A DNA stretch of 40,666 nucleotides from Pseudomonadota bacterium (GCA_023390395.1 JAEWCY010000021.1:1-40666), one strand, 5' to 3'. Positions 7,192 through 16,078 are shown, numbered from the stretch's first letter. Numbers and translations are program-made. The notes: generated by a model from the letters alone, not told the origin.

Positions 7192-10100
7192 CTAGAAGGA
7201 CACCTTGAGGCCGACCGAACCTTGTGCGCCACGGCTGCTCTTGCCGTCGATGGCAGTGAAGGCGCCGGCCTGACCGTACAGGTTGAACTGCTCCCGCACC
7301 CGGACCGTGAGCCCGGCATCAAGCTCCAGGGACGTGCCGCTGAAGTTGGTCGGCAGGCCCGTGCTGGCCGAGGACGTGCGCATGATGACCTTGGCGTTGT
7401 CGTCCTGGTCGCGACGTACGGCCAAGCCAACGAACGGGGTCCAGCGTACGCCCGACTCCGTGACGACGTCGTACTTCAGGCGTGCCCCGCCGCGCAGCGT
7501 CAGCCGGTTGCCGCCCCGCAGGTCGGCGTGGGTGCTCGGGTACGACACGCCGTCGAAGTGCGCCTGCTGGTAGATCCCTTGCGCCTGCGGCTCCAGGAAG
7601 AACTTCGATGCGCCCAGTTGGAAGGGATAGCCGCCTTCCAGCGAGGCCGCCCAACCTGTGCCGTTCACCTTGACGTTGGAGGTGCCGTAGGCGTGGCCGT
7701 TTAAAATCGAGCCTTGGGCCACGGCGTTGACGTAGCCTTTGCCGGCCCACTGGTACGTCCCGTAGAGCCCAACGCTGTAGGCGGTCATGTCCAGCTGCCC
7801 CACGTGGGTGAAGCGCGCGCCGGCCGAATCCCCCCAGCCCCGGCCATACCCGTAGGCCATGGCCCCGTAGACCCCCAGCGCGCTTGCATCGCCCGAGTCG
7901 TGGCCCCGGTTGAGTTCCGCGCCCAGTTGGAAGCCGTCGGTGTACCCCTCGTAGCCCGGGCTCACCGTGCCGCCTCCCTCCTTGCGAAGCAAACTGCCGA
8001 GGCCGCGGCTCCAGGCCGTAAGCCCGTTGCCCGAGGAGGCCTTCTCCACGGCCCCCCCCTCCCGGACGTTAAGCGTGCCCAGGGTGGTCTGCATCAAGTC
8101 GTGGCTCAGTCCGATCACCGAGGCCAAGAGCGCGTCGTCCGGGCGGTAGGCGGTGCGGGCGGCGCCCTGGCCGCTGGCGGTGGAACTCAAGTACCAGTCC
8201 TGGCCTTGGCCGAAAACATCGCCGGCCCGCAGATAATACATGTACGACCCGGCGTAGACCGGCGCGGTGAGCGAGAATCCGTCCTTGGTGGACTGGGCCG
8301 TGGTGTCCGCCCCGTTTATCGCCTCCACGACCAGGATGCCGTTGCCCACGGTCTGGGCGCCAAGCCCTCCCACATTGTTGATGGAGAGCTTGGTGGTGCC
8401 CGTGACCGTGCCCCCGTCCACGATGATCTTGTCGCTTGGCGAGTTGTCGCAGCCAAGATAGGTGTTGAGCGTAATGGTGCCGCCCTGGCCGGTCAGGTTG
8501 GTCACGGTCAGGGTCTTGGGCGTGAAGGCGTCGGTCGGCGTCTGCGACACGATGCTGCCGGCCAGGGTCAGGTTGCCGAGCACCGAATCGCCGGTCATGA
8601 CCCATTTGCTGGAGGCGTCGATGGACAGGTCCACCGGGTCGATCATGCCGGTCAGGTTGGTGTTGTTGGCCAGATGCACCTGGCCATGGCTCGAGTCGTC
8701 GACGATGATGTCGCCCGTGAGCGTCGAACCGCTGGCCGTGAACGTGAAGTTGCTGCCGCTTGTGCCGGAGATCAGGCGCCCGCCGTCGGAACCGACCGAT
8801 GCCGTCACGTTGTTGAAAGACACAGTGTTGGCGGCGCTCGTGGCTCCGCTCATGGTGATCAGGGCTCCGGCCTGTCCGCCCAGGCTTGAGGCGTCGATGG
8901 TCACCCCAGACAGCGTGACCGTGTTCACGCCGCCCCCGCCCAGGAGGATGGGACCGCCGGCATACTGCGTTCCCGCGGATCCCGAGGAACCCGAGGAAGA
9001 CGCGGAGGAAGAGGACGACGCAGTGGATGTGGAAGAGGAAGACGTGGAAGACGAGGCGGAAACAAACGTCATGGGCGAGACGTAGTCCGTGGTCAGGTAC
9101 CAGTCCTGGCCTTGCCCGTACTGGTCGCCGGGACGCAGGGAATAGGTGTACGCGCCCACATTGAGGGGGCCATTGGAGAGATAGAAGCCGGGATTGACCA
9201 GACTTGCCGCGGTTTGGGCCCCGTTGATGGCGTCCACGATCAGGATGCCGCTTGTGCCCGCGGTCGAGGCGCCGAGCCCGCCGACGTTGTTGATGAAGAG
9301 CTTGGTGGTGCCCGTGACCGTGCCGCCGTTGACGACGATCATGTCCGTGGGCGAGGCGCTGTCGCCCAGCACGGTGTTGAGGGTAATGGTGCCGCCGGAA
9401 AGGCCCTGGCCGCCGGTGATGCTGGTCACCGTCAGGGTCTTGGGGGTGAACGGCGTGCCGTCGTCACGGAAGACGAGGTTCCCGGCCAGGTTCAGGTTTC
9501 CGATCGAGGCGTCGCCGGTCATGGTCCATCGGCTGTCGGAGTCGATGCTCATGTTCGGCCCGCCGGTCACCGTGCCGGTCAGCGTGGAGCTTGCGGCCAG
9601 GGAGATACGGCCCGAGCTGCCGGAATCGAAGGCAATATCGCCCGTCAGCGTGGAATTGCCGGCCGTGAAGGCCACGGACGACCCGCCCGTGACGCGCAGC
9701 AGGGTGCCGCTGCCGGGGCTGGTGGCGTCCACCGTCATGTCGGTGAGATTCAGGGCGTTGCCGGAATTCGTGGACCCGAGGACCTTGAACACGTCCTGGC
9801 CGGAGGCCATGTCGAGGGTCACGCCGTTTAAGGCGGCGGTCGCCTGGTTGGCGCCGGCGTCAAGCGTCACCGACGGCGCGCCGGAGACGGTCAGGGTGTT
9901 GCTTTGCAGGGTCAGCGAGCCGCCCGCGACCACGATCCCTTGGCCCTGGGTGATGTCACCGGTCAGGGTCACGCTTCCGGAGCCCACGACCGTGGTCTTG
10001 CCCGATCCTGCGCCGTCGGTGACCGTGAAGCCGTTGGCGCTGCTGCCGCCGGTGGTGTTGAAGGTCAGGGTGCCGGGGTTTTCGAGGCTGGGATCGGTGA

Positions 10101-11760
10101 GGACGCCGCCGTGATTGATCACCAGGGTGCCGCCGGCGAGCATGGTGACGCTTCCGGCCGTGCCGGAGACGTTCATGGTGCCGCCGCTTCGGATGGTGGA
10201 GTTGGTGGCGGTGCCTCCGGCGAGCACGTTTTGCGTGCCGCCGTTGATGGTGGTGGTGTCGGCCGTGCCGCCGGATTGTATGTTCATGGCGCCGGCGTTG
10301 ATGGTGGTGCTTGTGGCCGTGCCGGACACGTTCATGGTGCCGCCGGCGATGGTGGTGTTTGTGGCCGAGCCTCCGGCGAGCACGTTTTGCACGCCGCCGT
10401 TGATGGTGGTGGTGTTGGCCGAACCGCCGGAATTGACGTTCTGGGTGCCGGAATTGATGATGGTATTGGTGGCCGTGCCGGACACGTTCTGCGAGCCGCC
10501 GGCGATGGTGGTGTTTGTGGCCGAGCCTCCGGCGAGCACGTTTTGCACGCCGCCATTGATGGTGGTGGTGTTGGCCGAGCCGCCGGACTGTACGTTCTGG
10601 GTGCCGGAATTGATGATGGTGTTGGTGGCCGTGCCGGAGACGTTCTGTGTGCCGCCGGCGATGGTGGTGTTGGTGGCCGTGCCAAAAATGGCCTGGGAGC
10701 CGGATTTGATGGTGGTGCCGGTGGCCGTGCCGCCGGAGAGCACGTGTTGCGCGCCGCCGTTGATGATGGTGGTGTCGGCCGTGCCGCCGGAAGAAATGGT
10801 CTGGGTGCCGCCGATGATGGTGGTATTGGTGGCCGTACCGTACACGGCCTGAATGCCGCCGGCGATGGTGGTGGCGTCGGCCGTGCCGCCGGAATAAATG
10901 GTCTGGGTGCCGGAATTGATGGTGGTGCCGGTGGCCTTGCCGCCGGAATTGACATGCTGGGTGCCGGAATTGAGGGTGGTATTTGTGGCCGTGCCGGACA
11001 CGTTCTGAATGCCGCCGGCGATGGTGGTGGCGTCGGCCGTGCCGCCGGAATAAATGGTCTGGGTGCCGGAATTGATGGTGGTGCCGGTGGCCTTGCCGCC
11101 GGAACCAATGTACTGGGTGCCGCCGTTGATGATGGTGCCGGTGGCCGTGCCATCAATGGCCTGGGAGCCGGAATTGAGGGTGGTGCCGGTGGCCGTGCCG
11201 CCGGAGAGCACGTGTTGCGCGCCGCCGCTCACGATGGTGCCGTTGGTCGTTCCGCCGTCCTCCACGTTCTGGGTGGTGCCGCTGGCCAGGGTCACGTTAT
11301 TGGCTGTGCCATACACGTTCTGCGTGCCCGAAGTGAATGTCAGGAACGTGGCCGTGGTGTCCAGGGTGTACCCCGACAGGATGTTCTGCGTGCCGCCGCT
11401 GATGATAGTGGCCGTGGACGAATCCAAACTGATATCTATTGCGCCAGCGTAGATGTTCTGGACACCGCCGGTGCTGATGGTTGTGCCTTTGAACGTGCCG
11501 CCGGTGTACACGTTCTGCACGCTGCCGGTGTAGATTGTTGTGTACTTGGCCGTACCGCCAGAGTACACATTCTGTGTGCCACCGTTCATGAGTATGCTGG
11601 TATTTGTCGTGTCGCCGGAATTCACGTTCTGCGTGGTGCCGTCAATGAACTCATAAGAAAAACTTTCCGTCGCGCCGCAACAAACGTTTATGACAACCAA
11701 CACAACCGCGACAAACTTCCTTAACATGTATGTGCTGCGTAATTCTTTGAAAAGGGTCAT
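7192..11760 (-). CDS. AIDA-type autotransporter adhesin (type Va secretion)
   Basis: A 1522-residue self-exported surface protein. Residues 1-36 have a long N-region and a hydrophobic core (LRKFVAVVLVVINVCCG) typical of autotransporter signal peptides. Residues ~40-550 are a run of imperfect ~18-20-residue repeats around TTINGGTQNVxSGGTA, as in AIDA-I-like passengers. Two related beta-helix/autochaperone-like modules follow (~655-893 and ~945-1192), separated by a Ser-rich linker (~900-931). Residues ~1230-1522 are the outer-membrane beta barrel, ending in the expected aromatic residue (VSF). The start has AAAGGAAA upstream on the minus strand. In known AIDA proteins the repeats are glycosylated on Ser/Thr; the many Ser/Thr here and the sugar genes next door make that worth considering. 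Codon use is GC-rich, unlike the neighbouring AT-rich cluster, so the two may have come from different sources. Confidence 0.92.
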   Translation of the reverse strand: MTLFKELRSTYMLRKFVAVVLVVINVCCGATESFSYEFIDGTTQNVNSGDTTNTSILMNGGTQNVYSGGTAKYTTIYTGSVQNVYTGGTFKGTTISTGGVQNIYAGAIDISLDSSTATIISGGTQNILSGYTLDTTATFLTFTSGTQNVYGTANNVTLASGTTQNVEDGGTTNGTIVSGGAQHVLSGGTATGTTLNSGSQAIDGTATGTIINGGTQYIGSGGKATGTTINSGTQTIYSGGTADATTIAGGIQNVSGTATNTTLNSGTQHVNSGGKATGTTINSGTQTIYSGGTADATTIAGGIQAVYGTATNTTIIGGTQTISSGGTADTTIINGGAQHVLSGGTATGTTIKSGSQAIFGTATNTTIAGGTQNVSGTATNTIINSGTQNVQSGGSANTTTINGGVQNVLAGGSATNTTIAGGSQNVSGTATNTIINSGTQNVNSGGSANTTTINGGVQNVLAGGSATNTTIAGGTMNVSGTATSTTINAGAMNIQSGGTADTTTINGGTQNVLAGGTATNSTIRSGGTMNVSGTAGSVTMLAGGTLVINHGGVLTDPSLENPGTLTFNTTGGSSANGFTVTDGAGSGKTTVVGSGSVTLTGDITQGQGIVVAGGSLTLQSNTLTVSGAPSVTLDAGANQATAALNGVTLDMASGQDVFKVLGSTNSGNALNLTDMTVDATSPGSGTLLRVTGGSSVAFTAGNSTLTGDIAFDSGSSGRISLAASSTLTGTVTGGPNMSIDSDSRWTMTGDASIGNLNLAGNLVFRDDGTPFTPKTLTVTSITGGQGLSGGTITLNTVLGDSASPTDMIVVNGGTVTGTTKLFINNVGGLGASTAGTSGILIVDAINGAQTAASLVNPGFYLSNGPLNVGAYTYSLRPGDQYGQGQDWYLTTDYVSPMTFVSASSSTSSSSTSTASSSSSASSSGSSGSAGTQYAGGPILLGGGGVNTVTLSGVTIDASSLGGQAGALITMSGATSAANTVSFNNVTASVGSDGGRLISGTSGSNFTFTASGSTLTGDIIVDDSSHGQVHLANNTNLTGMIDPVDLSIDASSKWVMTGDSVLGNLTLAGSIVSQTPTDAFTPKTLTVTNLTGQGGTITLNTYLGCDNSPSDKIIVDGGTVTGTTKLSINNVGGLGAQTVGNGILVVEAINGADTTAQSTKDGFSLTAPVYAGSYMYYLRAGDVFGQGQDWYLSSTASGQGAARTAYRPDDALLASVIGLSHDLMQTTLGTLNVREGGAVEKASSGNGLTAWSRGLGSLLRKEGGGTVSPGYEGYTDGFQLGAELNRGHDSGDASALGVYGAMAYGYGRGWGDSAGARFTHVGQLDMTAYSVGLYGTYQWAGKGYVNAVAQGSILNGHAYGTSNVKVNGTGWAASLEGGYPFQLGASKFFLEPQAQGIYQQAHFDGVSYPSTHADLRGGNRLTLRGGARLKYDVVTESGVRWTPFVGLAVRRDQDDNAKVIMRTSSASTGLPTNFSGTSLELDAGLTVRVREQFNLYGQAGAFTAIDGKSSRGAQGSVGLKVSF
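8185..9798 (-). repeat. Internal duplication of an autochaperone-like module
   Basis: Two copies of a ~240-residue module are encoded at 9082-9798 (copy 1) and 8185-8928 (copy 2). Shared landmarks in order are STLTGDI, W-MTGD, FTPKTLTVT, GGTITLNT-LG, GGTVTGTTKL, INNVGGLGA, then GQGQDWYL. The last part resembles the pertactin-type autochaperone that normally occurs once, next to the barrel. A Ser/Ala-rich low-complexity linker (8968-9063) separates the copies. Confidence 0.8.
10111..11643 (-). repeat. AIDA-type passenger repeat array within the adhesin gene
   Basis: About 26-28 imperfect repeats of 18-20 codons encode the passenger beta-helix. Some longer blocks are nearly identical. The block from NTTIAGG to VLAGGSAT occurs at residues ~364-414 and again at ~416-466. 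The block GGKATGTTINSGTQTIYSGG occurs at ~221 and ~273. Such DNA identity favours slippage or recombination that would change the length of the adhesin. Confidence 0.85.
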
Positions 11761-11945
11761 GTTTCATTTCCTTTGTGAAGTCGATATCGGAAGATATGGT
11801 TGCGTTGTTCAGCCTGTATGATCCGGTAAGAGATCCCAGTCATGCCCATTGACCGTCTTGCAACGGACGGACATGCGAGACAAAGGACGGCGTATTGCTG
11901 CCATATTTGTTTCAACGCACCGGATTTGCCTGGGATTTGTACAGC

Positions 11946-11975
11946 AAAAAAGGCCCCGACGCTGTCAGGGCCTTT
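11946..11975 (-). terminator. Rho-independent terminator after the NarL-type regulator
   Basis: Arms AAAGGCCC (11949-11956) and GGGCCTTT (11968-11975) pair perfectly, with an inner GAC/GTC pair. Read on the minus strand the hairpin is followed by a run of six T. It lies just after the stop of the response regulator at 12047, so it separates that operon from the adhesin gene. The rest of 11761-12046 is the adhesin leader; no clear promoter boxes were recognised. Confidence 0.8.
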
Positions 11976-12046
11976 CGTGATTTTCTGTGGTGAAATTTGA
12001 CGACACTCCCCGCGAGGGGGGCGTCGGAAAAGACCGTCGCCGGGCG

Positions 12047-12682
12047 TCAGCCGCGGCGCGCGATGGCGTATTTGCGCAGGTCTTTCATGTTGGAGAGCGT
12101 AAGCTTCTTGATGATGCGGGCGTAGTAGGTTCCCACGGTGTGGGGGCTGATGTGCAGGGCCTGGCCGATCTCGGCGCTGGTCTCGCCGTCCCCGAGCCGC
12201 ACCAGGATCTGTTCCTCCCGGGCGCTCAGGCAGGCCTCTCCGGCGTCCTCCTGCAACACGACCCGGCCGGCCAGGCTGCGCATGGCCCGGGGGCTGGCGT
12301 AGCGCTGGCCGGAGGCAACCGCGACCACGGCCTCGATCAGCACGTCCGACACTTCGCGTTTGGTGACATAGCCCCGGGCGCCGCGCTGGAACGCTCGCTC
12401 GATGCTCCCCCGGTCCTCATGCATGGAATACATCAATGTCGGGATGCGAAGGGAGGTGATGTCATCGATCAGATCGAGCCCCGATTCCTCGGCCAGGGAC
12501 AGGTCCACCAGGGCGACCTGCGCCCCGCAGCCGTCCAGGCGCGCAAGGACCTCCGCCCGGCTCCCCGCCTCGCCGCAGACCGTATGACCGACCGAGGTCA
12601 ACAACAGCGACAGGCCGTCCCGCATGACCGGATGGTCGTCCACCAGAAAAACGCGCACGCGTTGCATCTCAACCCTGTCCAT
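12047..12682 (-). CDS. NarL/FixJ-family response regulator
   Basis: A 211-residue regulator: receiver domain (VRVFLVDDHPVMRDG at ~6-20, phosphoacceptor Asp in ALVDLSLAE, conserved Lys in YVTKREV) followed by a LuxR-type helix-turn-helix (~145-205, LSAREEQIL ... ISPHTVGTYYARI). Phosphorylation by the cognate kinase should promote dimerisation and DNA binding. I chose ATG 12682: GGGAGG lies six bases upstream, and the gene then overlaps the kinase stop by 14 bases, indicating translational coupling. The internal ATG at 12667 is an alternative with a weaker site. A terminator at 11946-11975 follows. Targets are unknown, though the adhesin gene is the next gene downstream on the same strand. Confidence 0.9.
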   Translation of the reverse strand: MDRVEMQRVRVFLVDDHPVMRDGLSLLLTSVGHTVCGEAGSRAEVLARLDGCGAQVALVDLSLAEESGLDLIDDITSLRIPTLMYSMHEDRGSIERAFQRGARGYVTKREVSDVLIEAVVAVASGQRYASPRAMRSLAGRVVLQEDAGEACLSAREEQILVRLGDGETSAEIGQALHISPHTVGTYYARIIKKLTLSNMKDLRKYAIARRG

Positions 12683-14699
12683 CGACGTCCTCCCGCCCGG
12701 CCCGGGCCATCGTCGAGTCTGCGTCGTCCGCTGCGCACCGCACGCTGCACGTGACCACGGTCCCCCCCCGGGGGCCATCGTCGACCCGCAGCCGCCCCCC
12801 GACCATCCTGGCCCGATACAGCATGATCCGCAAGCCAAGCCCCCCTTTGGACCGGGCCGCGGCGTCGCGGCCGATGCCGTCGTCGCGGATGGTCAAGGTG
12901 AGCTGCCCGCGCGGCTCGCAGGCAAGCGAGATGACGATGCGGCTGGCCTTGGCGTGCTTCACGGCGTTGGCCACCGCCTCCTGGGCGATGCGGAAAAGCT
13001 GGACCACGTGCGCGTTGGCGCACTCCGGGCAGGCCAGGGTCTCGACATAGTCGATGGGCAGGCCGCTCGATTCGCTCACGCGCTGGGCCAACTCTTCCAG
13101 GGACGGTCCGGCGCCCTTGGCGGCATGCTCCGCCGGCCACAATCCCCGGGAGAGATCGTAGGCCTGGCTGACCGAGTCCTCCAAAAGCGAGGCGATCTTC
13201 GAGACCTCTGCCGCCGTGGCCTGGTCCTCCAGAACACGCCGCTCCAGTACCGAACAGCGCAGCCGGGTGCCGGAGAGAAGCTGGCACAGGCCGTCGTGCA
13301 GGTCGTGGCTCAAGCGCCGGCGTTCCTCATCGCTGACGTTGATGATTTCCCGCTCCAGTCGGTTGCGCTCGTCCATTTCCGCTTCCAAGGCCACATTGTT
13401 GACCTCCAGGGCCTGCGACAGGTTCTCCACGGCCGCAAACGCGTTGGAAAATCGCTGGGCCAGGGCCAAGGCCTGGGACAGGACGAAGGCGAGCAATCCA
13501 ACCGGAAGGAGGCTCACCCCATTGATGCTGAAGACATGAAAATAAATATCGCACAAGGACGTTGCCGCCAGGATCAGATTGCCAAAAAAGAGGACCCGTG
13601 CGCCATCTCGGCCACGCCAACAACAAACTGTCAGCATGACTGTGTAAAAACAGCTGAGGGCAAAGGTGGATATGGCAAAGAATTTGAGCGCCGTGTAGAC
13701 AATAAATCCCGGTTGCGTCAGAATTATCAGAATAAACAAGGCATTTCTTATGTCGCAAAGACGAAGGACGAAAAGAAAAAATTCTTTTGGATAAATAGAC
13801 CTAAAAAATCTGTATAAGATGGATGCTAGCATCGCATAGCCAATAAGGCAAATATTGCTGTCGGTCGTGAATTTCAAGTTTGGTATGAACAGGCGAATTA
13901 TCCATCCCGAAGAATCCAAAGTGACATACACGGCAATCAATGTCAGGCAATACAATCCAAAATAGAGTGTCGAAGCATCCTTCTTTCTCAAAAAATAAAG
14001 AACGAAATGATAGATGGCCATGACCAGCAAGCAACCCGAAAAAAACGTCGCCAGACACCAGGTGTAGACCTGGGCTCGTTCCAGCTGCCCGGGAGCGGCC
14101 ACCTGTAACGGATAGCGCAGGCCCCCCCGGTCAAAATAGTGGTTGGACACTTGCAAAACCAGTTCAACGGGTGCTGCGTCGCAGGCAAGCGTCGCCAGGA
14201 CCAGGGAGCGATCGGGCGTTTCCGTTGCGGCGGTCCGGCCGACCACCCCGCTTGAGGCGAGAAGTTTGCCGTTGGCCCAGAGCCGGTAGGCGGCGGATAT
14301 GGCGAAAAGGCGAAGCACCAAATGGCGTGTGTCGGGGCCGGGCAGGAGGCGCAGGCGGAAGGTGGCCTGACCGGTGCCGGGCAGGGGATGACCGTCAAGG
14401 GCATGGCCCTTCCAGAAGCCAGGGAAAGTGAGATAGCCGGACATTGCCGGGGTGTTGGTTCCGGCCTTGAAATCATCCGGCGTCAGCAACCGGTCCCAGT
14501 AGAATTCCCACTGCCCATCAAGGGCGAGCGGCCCATCCCTGGCCGGGTCCCAACGGGAAAGGTCGAGTACGCCGTTTTGGGCCACGGGCATGTCCCCGGC
14601 CTGCCTGGTGCATCCCAGGCAAGGCAACAGGATCAGGAGCGCCAGGACGACGAGCGATCTTTTAGCGTGTACCGGAAACATGCGTGCGCCATATCTCAC
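12669..14699 (-). CDS. 7TMR-DISM sensor histidine kinase (HisKA_3 type)
   Basis: A 676-residue membrane kinase. The N-terminus has a hydrophobic export signal ending near Cys30 (PCLGC), which is a poor but possible lipobox. Residues ~40-185 (LDLSRWDPARDGPLALDGQWEFYW) match the 7TMR-DISM extracellular domain 2, a carbohydrate-binding-like fold. Seven membrane helices occupy ~205-410. A short coiled coil leads to the HisKA_3 box (DEERRRLSHDLHDGLCQLL, ~455-475) and an ATPase domain (AVANAVKHAKA N-box, DDGIG, GGLGLRIM). It would sense a periplasmic ligand, plausibly a sugar, and phosphorylate the regulator encoded immediately downstream with overlapping codons. The first ATG (14699) is kept; ATG seven codons later is possible. 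Part of the membrane region is locally AT-richer than the rest. Confidence 0.88.
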   Translation of the reverse strand: MRYGARMFPVHAKRSLVVLALLILLPCLGCTRQAGDMPVAQNGVLDLSRWDPARDGPLALDGQWEFYWDRLLTPDDFKAGTNTPAMSGYLTFPGFWKGHALDGHPLPGTGQATFRLRLLPGPDTRHLVLRLFAISAAYRLWANGKLLASSGVVGRTAATETPDRSLVLATLACDAAPVELVLQVSNHYFDRGGLRYPLQVAAPGQLERAQVYTWCLATFFSGCLLVMAIYHFVLYFLRKKDASTLYFGLYCLTLIAVYVTLDSSGWIIRLFIPNLKFTTDSNICLIGYAMLASILYRFFRSIYPKEFFLFVLRLCDIRNALFILIILTQPGFIVYTALKFFAISTFALSCFYTVMLTVCCWRGRDGARVLFFGNLILAATSLCDIYFHVFSINGVSLLPVGLLAFVLSQALALAQRFSNAFAAVENLSQALEVNNVALEAEMDERNRLEREIINVSDEERRRLSHDLHDGLCQLLSGTRLRCSVLERRVLEDQATAAEVSKIASLLEDSVSQAYDLSRGLWPAEHAAKGAGPSLEELAQRVSESSGLPIDYVETLACPECANAHVVQLFRIAQEAVANAVKHAKASRIVISLACEPRGQLTLTIRDDGIGRDAAARSKGGLGLRIMLYRARMVGGRLRVDDGPRGGTVVTCSVRCAADDADSTMARAGREDVDGQG

Positions 14700-14993
14700 A
14701 GAGAATATGGAGCATTCCTACGGCAGACCTGGACAGCTGTCGAGCATCGCAACGAAGGCGCCACGCGCCTCTGTGGGGAAACTGCTGCACCGCAAGCTGC
14801 GGGCTGGCAAAATCGGTCGCATGTATTGGCAAGAGTGTGGAGCATAAATAAGGTTTGCCGCAATCTTTGTTGTAACCATCTGAAATTTCTTGGCGCCCCA
14901 AAGGGATGATTCGGTCAGGGCAAAATACTTTGCCCCCCTGCCAAGACTTCTTCCTGAATGCACTTCGCAAACAGGCCGCGCCTACCAATTTTC
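14700..14993. other. Intergenic region between kinase and integrase remnant
   Basis: No gene is supported here. It must hold the promoter of the minus-strand kinase operon. A short inverted repeat, GGGCAAA / TTTGCCC at 14918-14935 with a four-base loop, lacks a T tract and is a weak candidate for either an operator or a terminator of the integrase remnant. Confidence 0.4.
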
Positions 14994-15967
14994 CTACAGC
15001 CTGATCTCGCCGCGCTTCGCGCCATCCAGCCTCGCAGCAAGGTTTGCCGCGCGCAAATGTGTGTAGCGCGCCAGCATTTGCAGGGATTTGTGCCCGGTAA
15101 TGGCCTTGATTTCCATTACATCCAGGTCCGTATGCTCAAAGAATCGACTGGTGGCTTCATGGCGCAGGTCATGGAAATGCAGGTTCGCCAGTCCGGCCGA
15201 TTGGCAAACCTTGGCCATCTTCGAGGACAGCGTGTCGGGATGGAGGTGCGCGGGAAAGACTCGCCCGGAAATATGACGAGGGAGTCCTTGGAGCACTTCG
15301 ATCGCTTTTCGAGATAACGGGACCGTCCTACATGTCCCGTTTTTGGTGTCACGCAGCAACACCGATTTGTTGCGGAGGTCTATGTCTTCCCAGGCGAGCT
15401 TGACGATTGCGCAAAACTCCAAGTCGTCGCCAATGGCTTCAAAGAGTTTTTCTTCCTCGCCAGCTTCCAGCCGTCTTTCGCGTCCCGGCGGCAATTTGGG
15501 TTTGGCGGCGAGTTGCACGGGATTGGTCAAACTTTCCATGCTCCAATCGCTCCTGGCAAAATTAAAGAGCCTGGAGAGAAGGGCCAGGTCCAAACGGATC
15601 GTATTGGCCGAAATCCCCTCTTTCTCCCGGGCGCGTCGGTAATCCGCTATGTCTTTCGACCGAATCGTTGACATGACGCGGCGGGCGATGGCACGCGATT
15701 GAAGGCATTTGGCCCGGGAAATTTCACGGCGAGGGTCTTTGAGCCTTGGCAAATACTCTTCTTTATAACGCTCCAGGCATTCGCTCAGGGTGTACACTCG
15801 GCCTCTTTGGTCGAGACGAACTGCCCTTTGGACATCTCGGTCTCGACGCCCTTTGCCCATTACTCGGCTTCGGCCTTGGTATCAAAGGTCTTGCATGTCG
15901 TCGGGTAGCCCCGTTTGCGAATCCTGGCCTCCCACTGGAGATTGCCCCGCTTGCGAAATGTGGCCAT
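14994..15967 (-). pseudogene. Tyrosine integrase, broken (stop, frameshift and internal deletion)
   Basis: Starting at ATG 15967, after GAGGTGG, the sequence reads MATFRKRGNLQWEARIRKRG, the usual arm-type DNA-binding start of tRNA-targeting integrases. A TAA at 15860-15862 interrupts it just before WAKGVETEM, where a Glu codon is expected. A frameshift then occurs near 15795, after which the core continues (ECLERYKEEYLPRL). The catalytic domain keeps HDLRHEATSRF, GHKSLQMLARYTHL and the Tyr. However, FCAIVKLA runs straight into WEDIDL, so the ~15 residues that should carry catalytic Arg I are missing. A 288-codon open frame remains from 15860 but is unlikely to be active. It lies beside a tRNA-Arg gene, its presumed target. 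Confidence 0.85.
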
Positions 15968-15983
15968 CGCTCCACCTCTCTGT

Positions 15984-16010
15984 TGGAGCAAGTGGAGCAA
16001 AATTGGAGCA
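15984..16010 (+). repeat. Three direct TGGAGCA repeats upstream of the integrase
   Basis: TGGAGCA occurs at 15984, 15993 and 16004, with a similar inverted copy (CGCTCCA) at 15969. They lie between the integrase start and the tRNA end. Short spaced repeats here are typical places for integrase or excisionase arm binding, but no function is shown. Confidence 0.5.
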
Positions 16011-16020
16011 GAAAACCAAG

Positions 16021-16052
16021 AAGGCGACCTGTCGTCTTCGACAAGTCGCCTT
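16021..16052 (-). terminator. Strong hairpin downstream of tRNA-Arg
   Basis: AAGGCGAC (16021-16028) pairs with GTCGCCTT (16045-16052). After one mismatch TGTCG pairs with CGACA, leaving a four-base loop. On the minus strand it follows the tRNA gene and is followed by CTTGGTTTTCTG, a modest T-rich tail. It probably ends tRNA transcription; because it sits in the attachment region it may also be part of the element. Confidence 0.6.
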
Positions 16053-16078
16053 AGTCCAATGTAATTGTTGAATTTTAC

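Noticed and set aside
7714..8889. A 391-codon plus-strand frame opposite the adhesin
   Set aside because: Shadow of the adhesin frame; composition is Val/Gly/His/Arg-rich with no recognisable domain.
10111..11643. Regularly spaced repeats that could look like a CRISPR-type array
   Set aside because: The repeats are in frame, degenerate, 54-60 bases long without unique spacers, and encode the adhesin passenger.
9904..11724. A 606-codon open frame on the plus strand opposite the adhesin repeats, rich in Gly and Ala
   Set aside because: It mirrors the repeats of the minus-strand autotransporter; GC-rich third positions keep the reverse frame open. No motif or ribosome site supports it.
14994..15860. 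The 288-codon integrase frame as an intact gene
   Set aside because: The normal N-terminus lies upstream behind a TAA and a frameshift, and the Arg I segment is missing, so it is a pseudogene remnant.
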